Shown here: piece by piece, positions 46,601-56,820 of the stretch
How positions within the stretch are numbered: position 1 is the stretch's first letter
How the letters are laid out: each line of letters starts with the position of its first letter
Origin: Pristionchus mayeri
Lineage: Eukaryota; Nematoda; Chromadorea; Rhabditida; Neodiplogasteridae
Length of the DNA: 64,000 nt
Reading direction: 5' to 3'
Assembly (NCBI GenBank): GCA_036245805.1
Contig: BTRK01000005.1
Location: 7,316,001 to 7,380,000, forward strand
Notes under the pieces: model-generated
Databases searched by the model: none
What the model saw: only the letters and a program-made list of their open reading frames with translations
Told to the model about the DNA's origin: nothing
Made by a program: the position numbers and the translations under genes

Positions 46601-49600
46601 TGTCATTATAAGAAGTCATAAGTTAAAAGCAAAAATAGTTTATAAAAATAAGTAAAACAAAAGAAAAGTATGATTTTCGAACATAGTTCGTCGAAAAGTT
46701 CGTGAACTTTTCAACGACCTGGTTAGAGAAAGAGAGAGAGTACACGAACAGGAGAGAATCAGAAGTTCGCGAACTTTTTGCGCAACTTTTCTCGCACATT
46801 TCTGACAGATTAAACAAGCCGATTGTTTTCGTATTCTCAGGATCATCTTTACTCATGATGACGATCATTTTGACGCTTTGAACGAGTCTCTAGCTAGTCT
46901 AGGAGCCGAGATCTCAATTTCGATCCCTGTTTTTGCAGCACGGCTGCAGAAAATGTGCGACCGCGCAGCACTTTCACAAAATTATTCTAGGTAGGCCTCA
47001 GTCATGACTCCAACCTCAGAAAGTTTGGCTAGCAGGAAAAAAACCTGTGTAAGAATAATGGATGTTTGAAAAAGTGTTGTTCGATTGCGTCATTACTACG
47101 CAATCAGTGATGACGCAAGTGATGATGCAATATACGCATCGTAGTCCTCGATGGATTTGCTATATAGCGCCCCAACATCTAACTTGCTAAATCAACTGTA
47201 GCGAAAGTTATATCAAAATTACAAATCGTCTACAAACTTTCTGGCGCTACTGTAGGTCTTGTATGCAATACCAAATGGAACAAGTGGGAGTGGTCTGACG
47301 GCTCGCCGGTGGATTACAAGCCAGCCAAGCGATACTACGATCCAGGTGGGTTTGAGCCCGATTTTCGCATATTTTTACATGATACACACCATTTCCCATG
47401 CTGCCACCCCCTCCTCCTTCTTCTGCTACCCCACTTATTTATAGAGTTTTCACTTTGAAAAATATGGATGTGCAGAAACGATAATGATTACTCATTGTCT
47501 GGTTTTTAAAATAGACCTTTTTCAGCGCTGGACAAGTCGTGCTCGCCCGGTTCCAGTTGGTATTTGAATCCAAACAGCACCTGGATGATCGGTATGCCTT
47601 CTTACTATTATTAGGTTGGTAAGAAAGTTCTGTCGCGTTTCTCGTATTTTACATTTTGGTTTATCCTGCCCTTCAAAGTTGATCAATCTTCATACGATCT
47701 TCAGTAGTCTAATAGTGCTTGGTTACTCTTTCGAGAAAACGTTATCACAGTATTCTCCAATTACTAATTCTGGCATAGTCGATTGCCAAATTCAGCGAAA
47801 TTGATGACCAACCCTATTTTTTATTTGCTCATAATTGAAAGAAGAAATGTGATAACGGCATAACTAACATGCTGTTGTAGAGCGCAACACGTGGGCATGT
47901 TTTATATTACATAACAATCAAAAAGACCCATTATGCCAACTTGGAATCAGCGCTAATTTTGAAAATTTCACTGAATTGGATTTTGTTGTTAAGCATTTCT
48001 CATCGCTGAAGATTTAGCAATTGATCCAGTGAGCTCAGTTGTAGTGAGTGATGAAGTACTCGGCATGACTAGTGTTTACCCTAAATGGGAAAGTGGTGCA
48101 CCTAACTGTTCGTAAGCTACATTTTTTTCAAATGATGAAACCGAAAATTGTTCTTTGAAATCAGCCTTTTTTGCAATCTGCAGCTTCCCACACATATCGA
48201 ATGCCGGATGTTATGTGATAATATGGATGTACAACTCTAGTGGTATAACCCTTTAAAGCAGGAGAAGCAATTGGTAGCTCTTATTCAAACGGCTGAGTTC
48301 AAAAAATTACACCATAAAATCGTCATTTTCAGAATTTTTGAGATTTTATTTATTTACTCGCTTTATATGCGAAATAGAATCGACTTAAACCTGTTGACGT
48401 ACACTACTTAGATCACTTCACCTTATGTTAAATTGAATTTCCAGACAAATTATTCAGTCAAGAAAAAATCGAAAAATAGTACGCGACAGAACTTTCTTAC
48501 CAACCTAATATTAGGTTGGAACAAAAGTTTTTCGACCATGAAGTTTGAAATCGCTTAAAAGGCTTCAATTTAAATGGGCCGATCTAACCGGATAGCATAT
48601 ATTTAAGGACTATTTGTACAATATATCCGCTACTTCGAATCGAATCCTGCTCTGAGGGTTTGCGAAAAAAATCAGGATTCGTTAAATGTGAAATTTTCGA
48701 GTTACATAGACATTTGTTTGCCGCGCTCTTATTCTGATAGGAAAACTCATTGTATAATCTGACATAGTGGAGTGAAAATCCCGTTGGTTGTTCTCTCTAA
48801 AACTATGTAGGATCTAGTGGTTACTTCAATTTAGCAAGGTTTACAGGCCATTAAATTCCAAGATTCGCGAGGTAAAGTTGCTGAATGGATCGATTTTCTT
48901 GCCTCGCCAATCAATCATACTGGCTTGATCTTAAGTGCTTTTACATATACTACCGTGGGGCTTTATAGCATAATGGAATGCTGGAGCCTACCCTTTTCCA
49001 GTCCAAGAAAATTTATATTTGCAGAAATTTTGAATCATGGTCATCAAAGCCAAAATTTTGAAATTCGGTGTACATAGTTCGAGTCGATCTCCTCGAAAGG
49101 AAGCTATCCCCTGACTCGGCCAAGCCAATAAGTGATAGAGTAAGAGTTGCTTGTTCAGTTAACCATTTAAAGTCTGAGCTCCCTTTTATGCTGGAAACAT
49201 GACATTCATGGAAACATCAATTTCGACTCTCTAATATCAGTATCTGAGTATGCAATATTGAATTTTTAAATAGAAGCATTGTATGTCCACACGAAAATAA
49301 TTGTGAGCTTACCATGGAAGGTACTTACAGTTTACATGCATTTGAGATCGATAGACTAACGGCTACGGCTATGCGGTGAAGACAACTAATTCAGACCAAG
49401 CTCCTTTTGACGCGAGATCAAAAATTACCTAAGTTTCTGGAACGCCATTTGTGGTAATAACCATTTTCATACCATTTATGATGTCTGTTCATCACACTCT
49501 CCAAATACACCTTGATATTTGTATTATCATCGATGCCCATAGAGTGCAGACCCCAAAATTATGTAGTTTAGTTCTCAAATGTAGTAACTTTAAAATGCCG

Positions 49601-52600
49601 CCACAGTATGAAATGGTATGGGTAATACTAATATGTGATAGAAAGAGTATCCAAGCCCTCAACGAATACATGAAACAATATTAAGTAATTTTGCAAATGA
49701 AGGACAGGGTATGCCGGAAACGAAAATTTGAAAATCGTGCAAAACTTTTGTTCCAACCTGATACATATCATTATTATTATTATTTGTAATTTTTTATTGA
49801 TCACCATAGTTGCCCGCCACTGGCGGCGGATACGACAAGCACTTAGCACCCATAATGGTCATGGGGGTCTCCGCCGGCGTGGGCAACTATAGTGACCACG
49901 TATTTTTTAATGCACATTTATTGTATAACTACTTCTTAGTAAATTCAGGATCTGGCGATTCCACTGTCAATACAGTGATTTTCTGCACCACACAGTCGCA
50001 GCCGCCTTCTCCTGAGGAAGCGGGGTGTGATGAGGATGATGAAGTCTGCTATCCAGTGAGTGTAGCAATACATCATCATAATAGCATTATTTGTTGTGTT
50101 CATAAGGTACACTTCCGAGCGCTTTCCACATTATTCGAGCAATTACTGCAAGCCGATGCGAAATTTCTAGCAAAAAAACGTGTTTGAGATGTTTGCAATA
50201 AGCAATCATTGATTTGCAATCATTCATTCAATGACAAAGCAGCAAAAAACATTTAGATCGTTTCCGCAGGCGAAAACTGGCAGGATTTAGCGGATGGTTG
50301 CAGAAGATTCGACGTCAATCTAGCTTCCATCCACAACAAACAGGTAATGATGACCATGTAAGAATGTACAACAAAATACAAATAAGACATTACTATTAAA
50401 ATTCACCCCAAACGCACATATTTCGAATGTTCGTGTCATTGTAAATTTGCGATTCAGTGCACCATACGAATCGTGGTTGCAAAAGTGTACCGGACGAGAC
50501 CTTTTATGAGACCAATGCATCAAAATATATTAGTGATGCTCAGGAAAATACGTTCCTCCGTCGTCAAGCGGTGGTAAAAGGCGCGACGAACGGTGTGTTC
50601 ATTGGAGCTAAAGCTGGCAGTGATGGCAATTTCCGATGGATCGACGGAACTGCAATGGACTACACGAACTGGGCGCCAGGTGCACAATTTTCGTAATTTA
50701 GTGTGCAGAAATTTAAAAAAAATATATTGTAAAATATTTGAAAATAATGAACAATCCTGGTCGGGATATGACTTTTTTTTGCACCGCAAATCTTGCTTCC
50801 CGGCTTGATTTTCGAAACGGAGTCATACACAAGTAGAGAATCTGTCCAAATATCACGTACATCATCAATATCGATAAAGCATACATTATTATTTCGTTGC
50901 AGGTTTCCCCAAGAAGAATTTCGGAGATTGCGTCGCCTTGGACACTACCACGACGAGCGGGCAGTGGATGAACTTTGATTGCAGTGTGAAACTGCAGGGG
51001 GCGTGCGCGATCAAAAGTGCGTGATTCAGAAGTTGGATTCTAATAAAATAACTCTTCGTATAATTCCGAAATCTCGAATATTAAAGACGTTGGACCCATT
51101 CATAACCATGATCTAGTTCCTCTTAACGACTAAAGGCTCTAAAAATAATCTCTACTCTAAACATAGTTATGATTAGAGTTATGACTTGATAGCCCAGGGA
51201 AGTAAGCGAATTCAAATCGCTGGAAGATTTGTCAAAATACGGGAACCGAACCCGCAACCTTCAAATCACGTGACAGCATTGAGCTAAGCTTTCTATGGAC
51301 CTCCACCTCCTAGCTCGCGCTATGATCTTTGGAGGGTGGAATCACCCGTACACTTTTTCCATCGATGTGGCTACTTTGCCTTTAGTCCTCCTTTAACATC
51401 AATATCAATAACATCTATACCTAGATATAAAGCGCAGTGTCTGTCCGTTTGACCGGATTGCGACACAGTTGTGAAATTAGGAGAGAGAGAGATCGCGCGT
51501 CAACAAGCTGCGAAACGAGTGATTGCGAAACCTGTATACTCCGCTAGGACGGGGCCCCCGCCGAAGGCGGGGGGGGGGGGCAGCCGGACTAGTATCCAAT
51601 AACATAATAACATATATCCAATAACATGCAATTATCTTGGTTTTCATTATTTTTGCTGTTTCGAAATAATGAAAACCAAGATAATTGCAAATACAGGAGG
51701 AGCTGATGCGGTGCCCACATGCACTGGTCAGGAATACAAAGAAGGCGCCATCGTGAGTTTCTAACAAATAAACAAGTCATTAGATTCATATCAAGCATAT
51801 ATATATCACGCCGTTCACGAGAGAATCGAGCTAGAATCGCAAGTCTTGGGAATGGGAAGAAAATCTGGAAATTGGTTAAGACCATTTTTGGGCTCCTTGA
51901 GGCATACCTGACATTCCCCCAAAGTATTATTTTGTATAACTCATTTTCAAGCTCCCTGCATCAGGTCGGTGATCGGCACCTCCTCCTTTCACGGCGATTA
52001 TCTAATGTCTCGTGCAAGATAATCGAAATTTACCCTCTGAGTGACCCCCGCTCATTTTACGAGCTCTATCGATCCTTGTAAGCCATTTTCCATAAAAGTC
52101 AATTTTAACGGTGCTACATTCATTGTCGATTTTCTCGCTAATGTAGGAAAAGGTGCAGCTCAAAATTTCACAGCTCATGCAGCGCATCAAGAGCTTTAGA
52201 ATGAATGGCTTGCACAAATAATACGATTTCACCTGTGTAAGATATGTACATTTTACTTTTGCTTATTATTTGAACTTTATTTTCAACATAATAATTCACC
52301 CTAACACCGCTCTCTTCGGAGAATGAGGTCAAAAATGATCGCTTTCTCTTAATTTGTTTGTTGAAAATAAAGTTCAAATGATAAGGAAAAGTAAAATGTA
52401 CATATCTTACACAGGCGAGATCGAATTTTTTGCGCAAGCCATTCATTCTAAAGCTCTTGATGCGCTGCATGAGCTGTGAAATTTTGGGCTGCACCTTTTC
52501 CTACATTTTCGAGAAAATCGACAATGAATGTAGCACCGTTAAAATTGACTTTTATGGAAAATGGTTTACAAGGATCGATAGAGCTCGTAAAATGAGCGGG

Positions 52601-55598
52601 GGTCACTCAGAGGGTAAATTTCGATTATCTTACACGAGACATGAGATAATCGCCATGAAAGGAGGAGGTACCGATCTCCGACCTGATGCAGGGAGCTTGA
52701 AAATGAGCTATACAAAATAATACTTTAGGGGAATGTCAGGCATGCCTAGAGGTGCCCAAAAATGGTCTGAACCAATTACAGATTTTCTTCCCATTCCGTG
52801 TCTCAGCTCGAATCTTTCATGAGAGGCGTGATATATAAGTATTGTTTTGTGGCCCGTTCCACAGCCCAATTTCAAAATATTCGAAATTCGACTATTTGTA
52901 TCTGCATTTTTGCACGTTCTCGCCATTAGTCCGATCCAGAGATTACGAAAAAGGAATATACCGGTGAACGAATGCGATTTTCTAAGAAATGGACATTTTG
53001 GCAAAATCTGGGAATATAATTGCCAGAAAATCCTTTGTTTAACTATTGACAAACTGTCCATTTCTCAAAATAGGCATTCTGCCAAAAAGATTTATGCTGC
53101 ATCATTATGGGTGTACCAAGGTACAACACTACTCGAATTATCGCACTCTGCTCATCATGATCTTAGGCGTCTAGCATCCGATAATCCACTACCAAACCAT
53201 GTGCGACCCAGGTCCCATCCGCTCCATTCTAGGAAATATTCTTTTGGCCTTCCCCTACTAGGCAGTACTATACATCTCCATATATATATCTCCTTCATTA
53301 TTGATCATTTTCTCAATATGTTTCCAGTTCACCTCCCCGGGTATCCCTTCACCAAGACACAACACTATTCGAATTATCGCACTCTGCTCATCATCTTAGG
53401 CGACTAGCATCCGATAATCCAAAAACAAATCATATTTTTCCAGTTCACCTCCCCCGGGTATCCCTTCAGCGGGAGTACGCCCTGCGACTACTTCCTCGAA
53501 GTCCCTGTCGGAAAGATATTGCTGCTCGAGGTGCGTCCCAACTAGTGATGCCAAAACCTCGCGCACTCTCCGCGTTTTACACACTCTCTCACAGGTCAGA
53601 CAGAGCGAGATGTGTGAAAAGAGGAGAGCGCGCGCCGTTTTGGCATCACTAGTGCCTGAATCAAATTTACGTTTACATTTGCATTTTTCCTCCAAGAGTA
53701 GCAGAGAAAAATAATCGTGAGAGTTCGCCTGATGTCCGCCGAATTAATGAGTCGGGGTTTTGAGGCGAGACTTCGTGCTATATATATTTACATAATATCA
53801 CAATTCTAGTCTCCAGTGTGTCATCCTACTATAATATGGCCGTAATCGAACAACTTTGAAAAAAATACTGTTCTTGGCTTCCTTCACTGGCTCGTGATAC
53901 CTGAGATGTATGTTCTCTCACATGGCCTGTAGGCTATGGGCGATACAGTGTGAATAATGCATAAACTATGTCACTCAAAATCAAATGCATTATTCAAATC
54001 ATGCAAAGATTATCTCTTGTTTTGATTTATTTTTAATTTGGCGATCAATACATGCATCCCAGATCCTCTCCCTCGAGTCGAATGAGTGCTGTGACTTTCT
54101 GATACTCCACGACGCTTACATTGGCGGAATCCAAATCGCAAAGTTTGTTTAAGCCCACATACAATATTTTAAATTACAAAAAAAAACGATTCGGAAAAAA
54201 CTATAGTTCATATTTGACAATTTATTGCACATGTTGCCAGTAATCACTCGCAGAGTTTCTGGACTACATGTCAATGAGACGTACGTCTCTACCAACAATG
54301 TCATGCGCGTCTCCTGGATTCCTGACGGAGGCGTGGGCGTGAAAGGAGTCATGGTAAACTATATGTGCCAACTTTAATGAATAATTATAAACAATCGAGC
54401 ACCTGTTGAAATATGTGGGGAAAGAGCTCAATTCATTCAAATAGGGAGATATATCAATACATTGTTTTTGCGTGCGCTCTCTTAATATTAGGTTGATGCA
54501 AAAGTCTTGCGGTTTTTTTAAATATTTTGCTTTCCATCGTCCTTTCAGTTTGACCGACGAACTTCCGTATATTAATTACTAATGGGGCCTTGCATACTCT
54601 TTCATATGCGCACCCTATCAGCATTGCCCAATCGGAGAGGCAAGAGTAGGACAAAGTTAAAATTGCGAAAATTTATCCATCGAAAACGACACATTTCTCA
54701 ATATTATATTTCCTCTGAAGCATGAATGCTCAATTCCTGGTGGTTATATGAAGCTCCCATCTTTACCCTATACATACTTTTTCTCATGGATGATGGAAGT
54801 TACATCCTTTTGAGGAGTGAATTGATCAGCAAATGACTGCATATTGCATTTTGTATGTTGATTTTGCATATTTTGAAAAATAAGAAATTCAAATTTTCTG
54901 AAACGAGATAGACGCAGGCGCCAATATATTTTGTGAGAATATAGCCTCTTGGTGTGTGAATATAGTGCACTCATAGTGAAGCCTGTATGCTTGGTCTTCG
55001 ATGTAAAAAATCCGAAAAAAATATTCATGTAGCTTGCGTCGATACTTCGCAGATATCAGTATGTGCAGGTTTCATGAATTTTGCCAACAAATATCCAGTA
55101 AAATACAATTAATGCAAAATTTTGAGCATCAATTGCAATTGAGTTTATCATATTTTCTTGCGTTGATTGCGATTTCGGATTGATTGAAATGTGTGTATGT
55201 AAAGTACAAGCATACCTCTAAACACTGCTATGTTTGTTAGTCATTGCGATTTGGGACAAGATCATTATGATAGTTCAAAGTACGGACACAAAAAACCGCA
55301 AGACTTTTGTATCAACCTGATATCTTAATCTCTCTTAATCTAACTCATGATCAGCTGGAGCCATATATGACATATAACACTTTCCTACTGGAAAGTGTTA
55401 TACAATGACATTAATGAGCGAAGAGTCATGTTGAGGAGAAGTTCTGAACGAAATAAACAATCTTCACTCATTTTTGAGAGGGATATTTTATGAATCATCT
55501 CGTAATGATGCATCATCATAAGAATCAATATAACTCAATTGCACTCATTTCAGATGACCTTCAGAACAGCTGTATGGTGCCATATCGGTTGGTGCTAA
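43622..55598 (+). CDS. clec gene C: secreted protein with two C-type lectin-like domains and a CUB domain
   Basis: Fifteen exons: 43622-43655, 43931-44003, 44135-44225, 44697-44757, 47256-47345, 47526-47591, 49949-50055, 50257-50343, 50544-50679, 50903-51016, 51697-51752, 53444-53530, 54063-54142, 54254-54353, 55554-55598. They sum to 1,227 nt (408 aa plus TAA) in compatible phases. Signal peptide MWRLLFCFAV; lectin-like domain 1 to about residue 174 (KWEWSDGSPVDYKP, with the Cys that gene A has lost); domain 2 about 175-286 (GVFIGAKAG, RWIDGTAMDY, QWMNFDCS, FPK instead of EPN); CUB about 297-400 (FTSPGYPF, NECCDFLILHD, VMRVSWIP); tail TFRTAVWCHIGWC. Exon 2 is split by an intron not seen in A, B or D, and its second part ends at a GC donor. 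Five introns carry transposons, stretching the gene to 12 kb. No disabling change is visible. Confidence 0.9.
44312..44480. mobile_element. short CCAGT-rich element in an intron of gene C
   Basis: Relative of 39777-39950, with CCAACCAGTTGG near its left end and CTACTGGTCGGAAGAAACC near its right. Boundaries are approximate and no target duplication was identified. Confidence 0.5.
44975..47252. mobile_element. 2.3 kb foldback element with nested foldbacks, ending at a splice acceptor of gene C
   Basis: The ends CAGTAGCGCCAGAAAGTTTG and CAAACTTTCTGGCGCTACTG are inverted repeats flanked by TA (44973-44974 and 47253-47254). The outer arms resemble the element at 4750-5751. Inside lie two further palindromes: 45268-45765 (ends about ATCTCAAAATTTTTCCTCAG and its complement) and about 45765-46825 (GTTTAATCTGTCAGAAATGT and its complement, centred near 46290). 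Exon 4 of gene C begins at 47256, two bases after the flanking TA. Confidence 0.85.
47611..48508. mobile_element. nonautonomous mariner-like element in an intron of gene C
   Basis: The ends TTAGGTTGGTAAGAAAGTTC and GAACTTTCTTACCAACCTAA are perfect inverted repeats with TA on both sides (47609-47610 and 48509-48510). No transposase. Confidence 0.85.
48511..49761. mobile_element. second mariner-like element, directly adjoining the first
   Basis: The ends TTAGGTTGGAACAAAAGTTT and AAACTTTTGTTCCAACCTGA are inverted repeats. The left TA (48509-48510) is the same dinucleotide that forms the right flank of the preceding element. No transposase. Confidence 0.8.
51187..51600. other. intronic sequence of gene C with tRNA-like boxes and a G/C-rich tract
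   Basis: On the minus strand near 51230-51300, TAGCTCAATGCTG and GGGTTCGGTTCCC resemble the A and B boxes of a tRNA, but no acceptor stem closes. A GGGGGCCC... and (G)n tract lies at about 51550-51580. Possibly a tRNA-derived element. Weakly supported. Confidence 0.25.
51627..51689. repeat. 24-bp perfect hairpin just before a splice acceptor of gene C
   Basis: Bases 51627-51650 and 51666-51689 are exact reverse complements (core AATTATCTTGGTTTTCATTA) with a 15-base loop. The stem ends six bases before the acceptor AG at 51695-51696. Confidence 0.8.
51800..52838. mobile_element. 1.0 kb foldback element in an intron of gene C
   Basis: The left end TATATCACGCCGTTCACGAGAG mirrors the right end TCATGAGAGGCGTGATATA. 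Inner arms pair, for example CTAAAGCTCTTGATGCGCTG with its complement. The centre is near 52325. Mirror-image open frames are a consequence of the palindrome. Confidence 0.8.
53328..53352 (+). pseudogene. truncated duplicate of the first CUB exon of gene C (decoy)
   Basis: TTTCCAG followed by TTCACCTCCCCGGGTATCCCTTCACC copies the acceptor and first 25 bases of the true exon at 53444, then diverges. The flanking intron text (ACTCGAATTATCGCACTCTG) is duplicated too. If used, the frame would stop at 53405-53407. Confidence 0.7.
53541..53653. mobile_element. 113-bp miniature inverted-repeat element
   Basis: ACTAGTGATGCCAAAAC at the left and GTTTTGGCATCACTAGT at the right are perfect inverted ends. 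The middle also pairs (ACACTCTCTC-type words). It lies in the intron between two CUB exons of gene C. Confidence 0.8.
54488..55320. mobile_element. nonautonomous mariner-like element in the last intron of gene C
   Basis: The left end TTAGGTTGATGCAAAAGTCT and the right end AGACTTTTGTATCAACCTGA are inverted repeats (one mismatch in the first 20 apart from the terminal base), flanked by TA (54486-54487 and 55321-55322). Confidence 0.8.
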
Positions 55599-56009
55599 CT
55601 GCGTACACAGAAATGTGTCGTGCTGAACGTGTTTCGATGTGATAAATAGCTCGATACTATCGTTCATTGTGACAATCTCTGCTCGAATACATTCATATTA
55701 TCGCCATTTGTCTGGCAACGGAAGTTGTAAATGTCGGTTGGTTGAATTTTTCCAGAAAGCAGGTGCACCGTTCGTTGTGAAATGGTGAGCAAATGTCCGT
55801 CCTCACAATTTTATGAATAACGTGTGAGGTGTCAATAATAAGAAAATGCAACCAAACATTCTGTGTTGAATCTTATTTGAACAACTAAGGCATTTTTTGA
55901 ATGAATTTCGAACTTCAAGCGCGAGACGAACACGAAGGCCTTCGCGATGTTCGATCGTCAGGGGATGTCAAAACCGTGGGCACTTGATACATTAGACATG
56001 CGGGCTCGC
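55599..56009. other. 3' flank of gene C
   Basis: Matches the DNA around 10491-10926. No independent gene. TTTCGATGTGATAAATAG, shared with arms 1 and 2 and with 10500, is a conserved 3' flank. Confidence 0.4.
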
Positions 56010-56081
56010 CTCCTCATCGTCGATGATCATTGGCTTTCCTTGAAAGACATCGCACATCCCCGAAATTGTAAGAGTTTCTGC
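56010..56081 (-). pseudogene. relic of clec exon 2 on the minus strand
   Basis: Minus-strand frame MCDVFQGKPMIIDDEE followed by GCGAGC reproduces the end of clec exon 2, including the GC donor. No leader or following exons. Counterpart of the relic at 10927-10995. Confidence 0.6.
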
Positions 56082-56255
56082 ACCCATCAAAGTAAACAGT
56101 TGGGTCAAACACGATATATTTCGAATATACCAGAATTGGTAATTCAAAAAAAGTATATATGTTAGGCAACACATCGGAACACATGTATTTATCATTGTGT
56201 CGAACCACATCTACTCTTCTTACATCGACCCTCTTGTGGAGCTTCATAAATGTGT

Positions 56256-56331
56256 GCTTCCGTGGCGCAATCGGCAGCGCGTTCGGCTGTTAACCAATCA
56301 AAAGGTGGGTGGTTCGAGCCCACCCGGGAGC
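56256..56331 (+). tRNA. tRNA-Asn (GTT)-like gene with an aberrant variable region
   Basis: The acceptor arms GCTTCCG and CGGGAGC pair (one G-T). The D-stem is GCGC/GCGC, the anticodon loop CTGTTAA reads GTT, and the T-arm is GGTGG-TTCGAGC-CCACC. Two features are unusual: the 3' side of the anticodon stem (CCAAT) pairs imperfectly with TTCGG, and the variable region is nine bases long where tRNA-Asn normally has five, suggesting a four-base insertion. It may be a pseudogene. Confidence 0.6.
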
Positions 56332-56820
56332 GTATTCTTTTGTCTCCCTTACCCTTTCTGCATGTATTCATTATCCATTGGTTTCTACGTATTGTGATCG
56401 TGTCAATGATTAAATTTAGTTATTTAATTAAATAAGTTCTAAATTCCCCTTTTAATGAAATAGATACATGTTTTTTTTCGTGAGCGATTTCTGCGAAATT
56501 ATTCAATTGTTTTATTCTGGAATTCTCATGAACGATTCGATGGCATCCGACCAAGTGCTTACTAATGTTATTTCGATTGTATATGTCCTTGCCATTGGAA
56601 TTGGACCCAAATCCAGCCCAACAATCAGTATGTCGGCAGCAATTGATCAATCAAACACATACATGCAAAGGAAAGCTTTGAGGCTCTCCGCATCGGCCGA
56701 AAAGGATGCAAAATGGCCGTAAAACGCCCCCATTTATGCGCATTTCTGTCTATTTCGTCCAGTATAAAACACGTCGCTTCTTCTTTGTTGCCAGCTCTTT
56801 TCGAAGAGGAGAGGAGAAGG
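56332..56820. other. upstream region of gene F
   Basis: Contains CCAGTATAAAACACG at about 56760-56774, a good TATA-box candidate about 55 bp upstream of the F start codon. No other gene was recognised. Confidence 0.45.

Noticed and set aside
51227..51300. Minus-strand tRNA inside gene C
   Set aside because: A-box and B-box words are present, but no acceptor stem or proper anticodon arm can be formed.
53328..53407. Decoy CUB exon start as the true exon of gene C
   Set aside because: It runs into a stop and loses the conserved Cys after 25 bases. The copy at 53444 is full length and matches the paralogs.
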